Positions 11,691 through 22,572 of a stretch of DNA of 64,000 nt are shown here, piece after piece; position 1 is the first letter of the stretch; every line of letters begins with the position of its first letter. The position numbers were made by a program, and so were the translations under genes. The notes beneath the pieces were generated by a model. It was not told where the DNA came from, did no database searches, and saw only the letters and a list, made by a program, of their open reading frames with translations. The DNA comes from Saururus chinensis (taxonomy: Eukaryota > Streptophyta > Magnoliopsida > Piperales > Saururaceae): the NCBI GenBank assembly GCA_035235625.1, contig CP141149.1:405001-469000 (forward strand), written 5' to 3'.

Positions 11691-14343
11691 TTAATGTATT
11701 AATGGATCAATCAAATCAATAGAGTCAATGTCACCCCTCTCAATATCTCTCTCGATGACAGGCTTAAGTCTCTGACCATTAACTTTAAAAACCCGATTAT
11801 CTTGTGGGTCAGAGATTTCAATTGCTCCATGAGGGAAAACCTGAGTAACAACATAGGGGCCATCCCAGCGAGATCTAAGCTTACCTGGGAAGAGACGTAA
11901 TTTAGAATTAAAGAGCCAAACTTTCTGGTTAGGTGCAAAGGACTTTCGATGGATTAAACGGTCATGTAGAGTCTTAGTCCTTTGTTTATATAATTTGGCA
12001 CTCTCGTAAGCTTCATGACGCATCTCTTCTAATTCATTAAGTTGGAGTTTGCGGTGGGAACCAGCTTTGTCCATGTCGAAGTTAAATGATTTAATGGCCC
12101 AAAAAGCACGGTGTTCCAACTCAACGGGTAAGTGACACGCCTTACCGTAAACAAGACAGTAAGGGGACATGCCAATGGGGGCTTTATAAGCGGTCCGATA
12201 TGCCCATAAGGCATCATTAAGACGCATGGACCAATCTTTTCGATCAGGGCGCACTGTTTTCTCAAGGATTTTCTTAATCTCACGATTAGACACCTCTACT
12301 TGACCACTAGTCTGAGGATGGTAGGGGGTTGCAACTTTATGTGTGACGGAATATCTTCGAAGAAGAGCTTCAAAGGAACGGTTACAAAAGTGGCTACCCC
12401 CATCACTAATGATTGCCCTAGGTGTACCAAATCGACAAAAAATATGTTCCTTCAGAAATGCCACCACAACCTTATGGTCATTGGTTTTCGTCGCTATGGC
12501 TTCAATCCATTTGGAAACATAATCAACAGCGACCAAAATATAAGTGTAGCCAAAGGAGGGTGGAAATGGTCCCATAAAATCTATTCCCCAAACATCAAAA
12601 ATCTCAACAATAAGGATAGGTTGGAGAGGCATCATGTCTCTCCGAGAAAGGGCCCCTAGTCGCTGACATCTATCACAAGACTTACAAAACTCATGAGCAT
12701 CTCTAAACAAGGTGGGCCAGTAGAATCCACTTTGAAGAACCTTAGCAGCAGTTTTCTTTCCCCCAAAATGACCGCCACAAGCGTAAGAATGACAAAATTT
12801 GAGAATACTATGGAATTCACTATTAGGCACACATCGGCGAATAATCTGGTCAGAACAAAACTTAAAAAGATCGGGGTCATCCCAATAATAGTGCTTAACA
12901 TGAGAAAAGAATAAATCTTTGTCCTGTTTAGTCCAATTAGAGGGAATGCGACCCACAGCAAGATAATTAACAATATGGGCAAACCAGGGGGGTGAATTGG
13001 TAGAGACAACAAAGAGTTGCTCATCGGGGAAAGAATCATCAAGTGGTTCAGGGTTGGAAGGTTCCTCAAGTAAGATCCTAGACAAATGATCAGCCACAAC
13101 ATTCTCAACACTCTTTTTGTCTTTAATCTCATAATTGAACTCTTGAAGGAGCAAAATCCATCGGATGAGCCTAGGCTTGGTATCCTTCTTAGAAAGAAGG
13201 TAGCGTAAGGCTGCATGGTCAGAAAAGATAATGATTTTTGACCCTAAAAGGTACGATCGGAATTTATCAAGGGCATAGACAACAGCTAGCAATTCCTTTT
13301 CTGTAGTGGTATAGTTCAACTGGGCATCAGAAAGGGTCTTACTAGCGTAATAAATGACATGGGGGACTTTGTTCACTCTTTGGCCAAGGACTGCGCCCAC
13401 AGCATAGTCAGAAGCATCACACATAATCTCAAAGGGTAGGGAGTAATCAGGGGGCTGAATGATAGGGGTGGTAGAGAGGAGTGTACAAAGCTTGGTGAAA
13501 GCTTTCGTACATGCATCATCAAACTCAAAAGGAACATCCTGAGCCAACAAATGACACAAGGGATGGGAAATCTTACTAAAGTCCTTGATGAATCGCCTAT
13601 AGAAACCGGCATGGCCAAGAAAAGAACGAACTTGTCTGACCGTAGTGGGTGGAGGCAAGTTAGCTATTAGGTCTACTTTGGCCTTGTCTACTTCAATACC
13701 ACGTTTGGAAACAACATGACCTAAAACAATGCCCTCTTGAACCATAAAATGACTTTTTTCCCAACTCAAAACCAAATTAGTCTCCTCACAACGTTTAAGC
13801 ACAAGAGATAAATTATGGAGACACTCATCAAATGAAGCACCAAAAACAGAAAAATCATCCATAAAAACTTCCAAAAATTTATCAATCATATCAGAAAATA
13901 TGGACATCATACAACGCTGAAATGTAGCAGGAGCATTACACAAACCAAATGGCATACGTCTATAAGCAAATGTACCAAACGGACAAGTGAAGGTGGTCTT
14001 CTCCTGATCCCCCGGAAACACAGGTACCTGATTATATCCTGAGTAGCCATCTAGAAAGCAATAGAAGTCCTGACCTGCTAGTTTTTCTAAGATCTGGTCA
14101 ATGAATGGCAAGGGAAAATGGTCCTTTCGGGTCATGGAATTCAACTTCCGATAGTCTATACACACTCGCCACCCTGTGGTTTCCCTAGTAGGGACTAACT
14201 CTCCTGATGAATTGGACTTAACAGTGAATCCAGACTTCTTGGGAACAACCTAGGTGGGACTCACCCACTCACTATCAGAGATAGGGTATATGATACCTGC
14301 ATCTAAAAGCTTAACCACCTCCTTCATGACTACCTCCCGCATG
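11691..14343 (-). CDS. Athila pol: RT, RNase H, integrase
   Basis: The open part runs 14165 to 11691 (824 residues from MCIDYRKLN). RT: DYRKLN near residue 4, [13 protein letters not shown] at 71-83, catalytic FMDD at 101-104 (F replaces the common Y, usual in this lineage). RNase H: D250, E289/E291, D316, D359. Integrase: a zinc region with H467, C494, C497, C500 and catalytic D529, D588 and E624. It ends with a basic tail; no chromodomain, as expected for Athila. Upstream, to about 14343, the same frame gives the RT start ([23 protein letters not shown]) but with a TAG stop at the usual SPV.VVPKK site. Protease is absent: gag runs straight into RT. The long intact ORF agrees with recent insertion. 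Confidence 0.9.
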
Positions 14344-14958
14344 TTAGGGTTCAACCTCCGTTGTCCTTCTCTCGAGGGTTATGGCCTTTCTCATTTGGTT
14401 GGTCTTACCTATGGGGAAATATTTTTTAAGAAACTCTTGTTGCATTTGGGCCCATGTTGTGATAGTGTTTGGCTCTAATGAGTGAAGCCATTCCTTAGCC
14501 TTATCTTTCAATGTGAAAGGAAAAAGGCGAAGTTTAACAGCCTCATCGGTTAAATTTGAGAGCTTAAAAGTTGTGCATAGTTCTAAGAAGTCATCTAGGT
14601 GCCTATACGGGTTTTCATTATTAAGCCCATAAAAGGATGGAAGCATTTGAATGACATTGGGCTTAATTTCATAATTTTGGGCAGCGACCGCTGGCAACCT
14701 AATGCATGAAGGAGAGGTGTACTCATTGGGAGTGTAATACTCCCTTAGAGCTTTAAGTGGTGCATCTACTAACTGATGTTCAGCCATGATGGGGGTAGAA
14801 GTAGTGTGGGAGGAGGAATTGGTAGGTGAGTTTGGGGGTGTAGGGATGTAGGTCGAGGGCAACTCAGCTCTCCTAGACGTCCGCTCAAGCTCAGGGTCAA
14901 ATGGTACTAATCGGGGGAGTAAGGAGCGACGACCACGCATACTCCACAAACACACCAC
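14344..14958 (-). CDS. Athila gag, C-terminally truncated
   Basis: 204 codons starting at 14958. It shows the Athila gag capsid features: SCIRLPAVAAQNYEIKPNVI, PSFYGLNNENPYRHLDDF, LRLFPFTLKDKAKEWL and a KKYFP motif. Normal gag would go on through a linker and a zinc knuckle to protease, but here the text breaks after KAITLERR and RT begins within a few codons in another frame. That is an internal deletion of the nucleocapsid and protease region. The capsid domain itself looks intact, so the product could still assemble if translated. Confidence 0.85.
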   Translation of the reverse strand: MVCLWSMRGRRSLLPRLVPFDPELERTSRRAELPSTYIPTPPNSPTNSSSHTTSTPIMAEHQLVDAPLKALREYYTPNEYTSPSCIRLPAVAAQNYEIKPNVIQMLPSFYGLNNENPYRHLDDFLELCTTFKLSNLTDEAVKLRLFPFTLKDKAKEWLHSLEPNTITTWAQMQQEFLKKYFPIGKTNQMRKAITLERRTTEVEP

Positions 14959-15234
14959 ACAATTTTAAGTGTAAAAAGGGGAAGAATAAGTAAAAACTAA
15001 CTAAGAAAAGAACTAAAAATTAAGAGAGAAAAAGAGCTTGCAAACCGAAGAGAAGCACTATGCTTGTCGATGTCCACTTGTGGCCACAAGTGTAGAGAGC
15101 ACGATCTTCAACTCAGCCTACAAAATCAAATTAACAAAAGGTAAGAAACTAAAAATTAACCTAAAAACTAAAGCAAACTGAATCTAAAGTAGCTAGAATT
15201 ATCCTAATTCTAATTTAGTAACAAGTCAACACCG
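14959..15234 (-). other. Athila 5' leader
   Basis: Non-coding stretch between the primer site and the gag start, AT-rich; no packaging structure could be judged by eye. Confidence 0.6.
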
Positions 15235-15252
15235 TCCCCGGCAACGGCGCCA
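15235..15252 (-). other. Athila primer-binding site (tRNA-Asp)
   Basis: Minus strand TGGCGCCGTTGCCGGGGA, the standard Athila/Tat primer site complementary to the 3' end of tRNA-Asp, six bases from the LTR end at 15259. Confidence 0.93.
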
Positions 15253-15258
15253 AAAACT

Positions 15259-16677
15259 TGATCGTTTATAATTAAACCCTTTGCAAGTGTACAAGGTAAT
15301 TGTACTAGGATAAGTATTTAAGGGTTGTCGAACCTCAGGGACGGATGAGTTATTACTAAATCTAAAGAGGAATTTGCTGATTAAAAACTAAATCAAACTT
15401 AAACTTTAATTAGGTAAAGGAAATAAATCAACTAGTTTAAAATAAGAGATTAATTTGATGGAAATTACTTAGGAAATTGAATTCACTATAGAACCATAAC
15501 AATTCCTTAACTTTTAATCTAAATCTAGTGTGAACATGAACAAGTATTCTCAGCTACAAGCTAGAATTACTTCAAAAAGAATCATTAATTAACTTCCATG
15601 GCATGAACTATCTTCGACAATAGCACGGATCATCTACACTAAACTAGCTATAGGCATGACCCGTCTAATCTTAGTATAACTCATCCAAGTCATTAATTAT
15701 CTGAACATTAAAACTATTGTATGACCATCTCATCTAAATCACAGAAATTAGAATCGATGCAAATATCAAAACCATATCAATCTATCATCTACAAGACAAT
15801 AAATCAACATAGACTTAAATAAACATTAAAAGCTCTTCCATTAAAAAGGAAATCCATATCATACAATTGTCATCATTCACAACTGAGATCTAAATTAAAA
15901 AGAAAAGAAACTGAAACTTATCTCTAGCTTCATCAACTCCTAAGTAAAAGAAAAGTCTAGCCTTCCATGGTAGAAGAAAGCACTTGAATCTCCATTGAAA
16001 TCTTTGAGTTCTCTTCCATCTTCTTCTTCCTTTTTCTCTGAAGAAAATCTACTGGAATCCTCCAATTTTAAGCCAAATATGTATTTTTATAGGCATAAGT
16101 TCCGTAGGAAGAAGTCCAATATTAAAAGGATTAAAATTTGGGTCAAACAAGGAAACTGCGCGTTATGCCGATCGATCTCCCTGCATGCCCGATCGATCGG
16201 CTACACTGTATTTTCATCTGAATTCACGTTATCCCGATCGATTGGTAAGTGACCCCGATCGATCGGCTACAGTGTTTCTGTTTTACCGGACTGTTCATAT
16301 TCTGTTCATTAAGCTTTCCTTCGTGTCCATATTAATTTCTAACTTGTTTATAACTCCGAAAAGTTGTCCAAATCACTTTAAAGCATGTGAAGACTATTTT
16401 CAAGCATTTCAAACATCGTCCAAGTACTTCAATAAGCGCACTTTACCTACAAAACATAAAATACCATATTTTAGACATGTAGAATATAATTAAAATTCCA
16501 ACTTTGTTTAAATACACATCTAAACTACTAATAACTACAAAATCATTAATAATTAAACTAAAATACTAATATCTATCTTAATCTAAATAAACCATAACTA
16601 ACTCTAAATTAACCTAATCTATACTAGCAAATAAGGTAAAAAGGCATATAAAATAGATATATATTTCATACTTATCA
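15259..16677 (-). repeat. Athila 5' LTR
   Basis: 1419 bp, ends TGATAAG...CGATCA on the minus strand, nearly identical to 6539-7957. The primer site follows at its lower-coordinate edge, so this is the 5' LTR of a minus-strand element. Confidence 0.95.
16082..16092 (-). promoter_or_regulatory. Athila LTR TATA box
   Basis: Minus strand CTATAAAAATA within U3, downstream (in the direction of transcription) of the paired palindromes. Identical in the 3' LTR at 7362-7372. Confidence 0.6.
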
Positions 16678-16682
16678 ATCAT
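16678..16682. repeat. Athila target-site duplication, right copy
   Basis: ATCAT, identical to 6534-6538. Confidence 0.93.
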
Positions 16683-17830
16683 TCATTTCATCCTTAAGCC
16701 ATGACATTCACCAACATCCACACATCAACTAACCACATTCTATCATGACAAATCAATCCATTAATAGGTTGTAGTCTTACTGAAAATATGTTTAACCATA
16801 AAGAATCAACCATTCATAATATCAAGATGACAATTCCAACATCATGCCACAAACCATAAGTCATTCCACAAATCTCTAATTATATATCTCAACTTCATAA
16901 CCTCAATAGTCTGCCTATCAAGTAGCATAATATAGCTCAAAACACTCCACATTCATATAAAATTGGCAAGTTAAAGTGGAATCATCGAAATAAACATCAT
17001 GCAAATAGAACACAAATATGCTGTGTAGCCATTCGAACGCCCAAAAGGCCATTCGATCGGCTAAACAAGAAAATTTTGAATTTACAGTTTTACCATTTGA
17101 ACGCCCAGCAGGCCGTTTGATCGGCTAAACTGGAAATCTGTCGATCCGACAGTGTTGCCGCAAGGCAGAAATGACCATCTTCTTCCTTTCGAATTTTAAA
17201 ACCGAAACTCCATTGATAACACTCCAAATCGCCATCTAACAACCTAAATGCCATCAAAAGTCCACCATGACTTCCAGAATGCTAAACCACATCATAAAAA
17301 GATAAAACCCAATGAAATTGGGATTAAAAATTACCATTTTCTAATCATGCCATTAGAACACTAAATCAAGTAACTCCAATCAAATAACCCACAAAAATCA
17401 AGAGTTTTACCATAGAAAGACTAAAATTTTGACAGTCCATTACCTTATCCCTTCATTAGGCTTGGATTTGATGGTCACCCTTCTTGAAAACCTTACAAAG
17501 ACATAGAGTTTGAATTAAACTCCATTAAAACCAATTTAACAAAGCTAATTAAAAACTTAGATCTAGGGCTTGTTGAACATAAAATTTGGATTTTGAGAGC
17601 TAGGGTTTGGAGTAAAAATACAAATCAGTAGTTTTGATGTTTAAAAACGAATTAGAACAAAGGGGAAATGGTAGATTTAGAAGAGATTAAGAGAAAAGCT
17701 AGGATTTAGTGCTTAATTAGAATAGACTTGCCTTAAACACCTTCTAATCCGGGCTTAATTGGGGATTAGGCCTGACCTCTCCTCCTCAGCCTATTCCCAA
17801 AATGGGAATGGCTCAGGTTTGCCCTTTTAC

Positions 17831-18550
17831 GGTTACGACTATCCTCCGCCCTCGACCTCTTAGGCTGCTGGTGCCCTCTCCTCCGGATATACTCATCCGA
17901 ATCTCGCTCCACCGTGATGGCCGTCTCAAGTACCTCAGCAAGGGTCTTGTGCCTGAAGGGCGTGACTCGGCCTTTGATGAAAAGCTTCAGACCATCCTCA
18001 AACTTACGTGCTCGCTCATACTCATTGCTGAAGAAGCAAGGAGCAAAGCGCTCAAGCTTCACAAAACGGGTCTCATAAGCCAAGACCGTCATAGAACCCT
18101 GCTGCAGGTTGAGAAACTCCTTCTTCTTCTCCTCTCGGACATGAAGAGGGAAGTACTTGTTGTTAAAGGCTGACAAGAACTCCTCCCAAGGAATGTCCGC
18201 TCGGCCATGGAATCTCTGACGCTTCATCGATAACCACCACCTCTAAGACTAGCCCTTGAACATGAAGACTGCAAGTCTAGTCTTCTCCTCATCCGAGCAA
18301 CGTCGAGCACTAAAGATTTTCTCCATATGAAGCCTCCAATTCTCCGCCACAGAGGTATCTAATCCACCCTTGAAGCTAGGGGGATTAAGCTTCTTGAATC
18401 CCTCGAGCAAGAGATACTCAGAACTGCTACCACTCTGTGCTTAGCCTGGACCACCTGTGTCAACCTCTCAATGACAGTCAACACATCGTCCACCCATGGG
18501 TCTTTGGCACCACGATGGTTATTAGCACCTGCATGATTAGGGCCAGCCAT
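17831..18550 (-). pseudogene. Del/Tekay gag, N-terminal and capsid part
   Basis: Start ATG at 18550 (MAGPNHAGANN), about 140 bp after the primer site, with an LTQVVQ segment as in Tekay-type gag. A frameshift near 18430 and stops near 18250 break the frame. The capsid part resumes with IPWEEFLSAFNNKYFP, FVKLERFAPCF, ARKFEDGLK and AITVERD (18227 to about 17836). The frame then meets the solo LTR and continues at 4801 with the zinc knuckle. This is the retrotrans_gag family; the protein would form the virus-like particle shell, but this copy cannot. Confidence 0.87.
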
Positions 18551-18687
18551 CTACACAACGACCAGACATTAATCGTACAGCCTAATAACCCGAAAGCACA
18601 CAGCCAAACAATCAGAAAACACACAAACAAACAAGCAAGCAAGCAAGACTTGTCACTCAAACCTTATTTACTCTTGGACAAAGATGT

Positions 18688-18700
18688 GCTCCGATACCAA
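18688..18700 (-). other. Primer-binding site (initiator tRNA-Met)
   Basis: Minus strand TTGGTATCGGAGC, one mismatch from the canonical TGGTATCAGAGC, a few bases inside the LTR end at 18707. Confidence 0.88.
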
Positions 18701-18706
18701 AAACTA

Positions 18707-21700
18707 TGTCACGCCCCGGCGATGCCCGACCAGAGCCGAACCCGGTCCAAGGGCCGGTCAAGCGCGCGGGGGCGACGAAGGGAAATTGAGAAACAGTTTA
18801 GCGGAAGACTTAGCCCTAACCACGGGCGACTTAACATAATTACAGAGTACACACATTCCACTTTGAGCAAGAGTAAATAAGAAGAAAAGAAAGAGAGTTG
18901 CTTAACACAAGTAAACAACTAGTCTCAAACCCACATGCTTAGTCAACTATAACCCACACTGGCTCAAAATAAGTCTTAAGCAACATAACTGTAAAAAGTG
19001 ACATAAATCCAAAAGAGAACCCTACACAAAGGTTCTAAACATAAAGCATAAACCTAGGAAAATAAGTCACACAAGAGTCTCCACGATCACATCCAAGTCA
19101 TCTCCAATTTTTCCTCAAAGAGGAGATCCTGTCCGTCTGCATGTCACACCACGCAGCCCCAAAGCAAAAACACAAGAAAGAGGGGTGAGTTTAACAAACT
19201 TAGCAATGGTTTTAACATAACTATCATCATCGGAAATACAATAGCATAGCAATATAATCATTTAGATCAAAGGTTGGCAAGGTGCATCATTCTGATCACA
19301 CATACACATCACCTAAACCTGCATCATAGTGTATAATTCACATAGTGTCATTCTCATCATAACATTCTGCATGAAATGTATCTCTAACATACATATCAAA
19401 TCATGCATCACACTATAACCACCTGCATGAAATGTATCTCTAACATACATATCCCATCATACATCACATCATAACCACCTGCATGGATGTATCTCTAACA
19501 TACATATTCCATCATGCATCACATCATAATAACCTGCATGAATGTATCTCTAACATACATATTCCATCATGCATCACATCATAACAACCTACATGAAATG
19601 TATCTCTAGCATACATGTCATATCATGCATCACATTATGGCAACCTCCATCAAGGAAAAATCACAATTTAGTGTCACACGGACGGGAACACGGACAAGGC
19701 CACAAAGGCGTGTCATGGTCCACAATTCTACACAAGAATTCAAGAAAATTCAGGGTTGTCAATCCCTAAAATTGCTCGCCCTGGACAATCCTAACCAAGG
19801 ATGTCCCATTCTCACATAGAGAATCTAGAGCAGGGGTGTTCGCCCAAGGACATCTCCTACAGAGGGGAGAGCTCGAGTTCCCACACAGGGAATCCAGGAA
19901 CACATGTAGCGGGTGCACACGGTATACCACACTGAATTCTCAGGGTCCAGATGACTCTCATAATAACAATCTCAAAATCCGCAAGACAAGTACACAACTC
20001 ATCCCCACATAATTCCATTTCTCTACACTCAACCCGGGGAGTGCACTTGTTCCACACAGGAACTCAAATCAAAACATGTCCTTTTGGACAAATCAAGTTT
20101 CGATTAAGCCACGACCGATCAATCCGGCACACAATTTCCCACATTGTATCCAATCGGTCAAATTCGATTAACCTCAATAAAGCCTCAATTGGAAATCCAT
20201 TTTCATGATGCATGCAACATGGTACATACGTGGGCAAGGCATATATGAATTCTAATCCATGATAAGTGCTCTCATCAACCCCTAATACATCATTCATAAT
20301 CATAATATCAAGCTTCAACATCATCATTAAACCCCACATGTGTGTGCACCTATTAGAAGTACTTCACTCAATGCATTTCAACATGCTTGAAATTAACTCA
20401 CTACCACACTACACATGTGAATTAACATCTAATCATAAATTCCAACAGAAATCATAAAAGAAGAATCATTGAAATTATAACTCAAATCAAAGCTCAACCA
20501 CAAAGGCTAAACACATATGAGATCATTCACTTCATCTTTAAGCTATGACATTCACTAACATCCACACATCAATTAACCACGTTCTATCATGACAAATCAG
20601 TCCATTAATAGGTTGTAGTCCTACTGAAAATATGTTTAACCATAGAGAATCAACCATTCATAATTTCAAGATGACAATTCCAATATCATACCACAAACCA
20701 CAAGTCATTCCACAAATCTCTTAAATGTATACCTCAACTCATAACCTCAATGGCATGCCTTTCTAGTAGCATACTATAGCTCAAAACACTCCACATTCAT
20801 AAGAAATTGGCAAGCATAAGTGTAATCACCGAAATAAACATCATGCAAATAGAACAAAAATATGTTGTGTAGCCGTTTGAATGCCTAGAAGACTGTTCAA
20901 TCGGCTAAACAGGAAAATATTAAATTTACAGTTTTGCCGTTCGAATGCTCAGGAGGGACGTTCGATCGGCTAAACTAGAAATTTGTTGATCCGACAGTGT
21001 TGCCGTTTGAACGCCAACAAGGCAGAAACGACCTTCTTCGTCCTTTCGAATTTTCAAACCAAAACTCCATTGATAAAACTCCAAATCGCCATCTAACAAC
21101 CTAAATGCCATTAAAAGTCCACCATGACTTCCAGAATGGTAAACCACATCATAAGAAGATAAAACCCTATAAAATCGGGATTAAAGATTACCATTTTCTA
21201 ATCATGCCATTAAAGCATTAAATCAAGTAAATCCATTCAAAATAACCACAAAATCAAGAGTTTTACTATAGGAAGACTGAAATTTCAAAAGTCCATTACC
21301 TTATCCCTTGATTAGGCTTGGATTTGATGGTCACCCTTCTTGAAAACCTTACAAAGATAGAGTTTGAATTAAACTCCATTAAAACCAATTTAACAAAGAA
21401 AACCCTAATTAAAGCTTAGATCTAGGGCTTATTGAACATAAAATTTGGATTTTGAGAGCTAGGGTTTGTAGTAAAAATGCAAATCAGTAGTTTTGATGTT
21501 TAAAAACGAATTAAAACAAAGGGGAAACGGTAGCTTTAGAAGAGATTAAGAGAAAGTTAGGATTTAGTGTTTAATTAGAATAGACTTACCTTAAACACCT
21601 TCTAATCCGGGCCAAATTGGGGATTAGGCCTGACCTCTCCTCCTCAGCCTATTCCCAAAATGGGAATGGCTCAGGTTTGGCCTTTTATAGTAAGTTTTGG

Positions 21701-22087
21701 GGTGTGTTTGGGTAAGTTGTGGGGTATAAATAGAAAAATATGCTAAAAATGGGTATTTTACAAATTTGAGCACTAATTAAATCTAAGAAAATTCTGAAAT
21801 TTTTTGTATAAGCTTAAGTTGATGTCTGGGTTCATTTGACACAAAAACCAAAATTTTGACGGTGGCCCTAATTTTTGAAAAAATAGTGAAAATTCCAAAA
21901 AATCTCAAAAATTCACATTTGATTCAAAATCACTTAAAACCACTAATCTTAAAGTTGATTTTGATTAAAACCATCATAAACACCATCTATCTTTGAAACC
22001 ACCGAATAAATTAGAAAATGTGTTAACCTCACGATAACCGATAATTAAAGTGAAACAAAAACTGGTTTAGAAAAGTGGGTCCTTACA
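18707..22087 (-). repeat. 5' LTR of truncated Del/Tekay-type element
   Basis: 3381 bp, starting TGTAAGGACCC at 22087 (minus strand) and ending GGCGTGACA at 18707. A TATA box (TATAAAAGG, minus strand) lies near 21688, about 0.4 kb into the LTR. The primer site and gag of the same element follow at lower coordinates. The other LTR of this element is missing because the element is cut in RT at about 3826. Flanking bases beyond 22087 are CAAAC, but no partner duplication can be located. Confidence 0.9.
19360..19665. repeat. 55-bp LTR minisatellite, five to six copies
   Basis: Units with ATGTATCTCTAACATACATAT and CATCATGCATCACAT, period about 55 bp, in the position of the arrays at 5455-5695 and 39355-39735. 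Copy number differs between LTRs. Confidence 0.85.
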
Positions 22088-22572
22088 CAAACACTTATTA
22101 ATAGACATGCTCCTCAAGGTCAAAGCCTTCGAGCAACTCCTGCTCCTCAAGGCCAACGCCTTCGATCAACTCCTTCTTGTCAAGACTGAAGTCTCAAGCA
22201 ACTCCTGCTCCTCAAGGCCAAAGCCTTCGAGCAACTCCTGCTCCTCAAGACCGAAGTCTCAAGCAACTCCTGCTCCTAAAGGTCAAAGCCTTCGAGCAAC
22301 TCCTACTCCTCAAGGCCAACGCCTTCGAGCAACTCTTGCCCATCAAGTCTAAACTCTCGAGCAACCTTGCCTGTCAAGACTAAAGTCTCAAGCAACTCTT
22401 GCTCCTCAAGGCCAAAACCTTCGAGCAACTCCTTCTCCTCAAGGCCAACGCCTTTGAGCAACTCCTGCTCCTCAAGGCCAACGCCTTCGAGCAACTCCTA
22501 CCCATCAAGTCTAAACTCCTGGGCAACTCTGTCTGTCAAGACAAAAGTGCCAAGCAACAATACCTGGTAAGC
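22088..22572. repeat. 33-bp minisatellite, about 14 units
   Basis: Tandem units around CAACTCCTGCTCCTCAAGG and CCAA(A/C)GCCTTCGAG. Because 33 is a multiple of three, several frames on both strands stay open (an 11-residue LLLKANAFEQL-type repeat on +, an EGVGLEEQELL-type repeat on -). It stands exactly where the neighbouring LTR fragment would have its missing 3' part. No gene is proposed. Confidence 0.85.

Larger units (their letters stand above)
6539..16677 (-). mobile_element. Athila-type Ty3/gypsy retrotransposon, nearly complete
   Basis: A 10.1-kb minus-strand element with two 1419-bp LTRs, TG...CA ends, a 5-bp ATCAT duplication, a tRNA-Asp primer site, gag, pol (RT, RNase H, integrase), an additional ORF after integrase, and a polypurine tract. 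By eye the two LTRs differ at only about a dozen positions, so the insertion is young compared with everything around it. It is not autonomous as it stands: gag is joined directly to RT with the nucleocapsid and protease coding region missing, a stop interrupts the RT start, and the third ORF has one stop. It is the innermost insertion of the left nest. Confidence 0.93.
4802..17830 (-). mobile_element. Solo LTR inserted in Tekay gag, split by Athila
   Basis: Minus-strand LTR made of two pieces, 16683-17830 and 4802-6538, about 2.9 kb in all, homologous to the 3.38-kb LTR at 18707-22087. The 3' end is the normal CACGCC-type terminus (TGTCAC on the + strand at 4802). The 5' end begins inside the family's TATA box (intact copies read TATAAAAGG; this one starts GTAAAAGGG), so about 0.4 kb of U3 is missing. 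A 5-6 bp duplication of GTAAC(C) on the minus strand (4796-4801 and 17831-17836) flanks it and the host gag frame is intact across it. The middle is occupied by the Athila element. Confidence 0.82.

Noticed and set aside
15235-15252. tRNA-like sequences at primer sites
   Set aside because: Only the 3'-end complement is present; no cloverleaf, so these are primer-binding sites, not tRNA genes.
22107-22570. Repeat proteins in the 33-bp array
   Set aside because: Period divisible by three keeps all units open; no start context, no flanking coding sequence, no known family.
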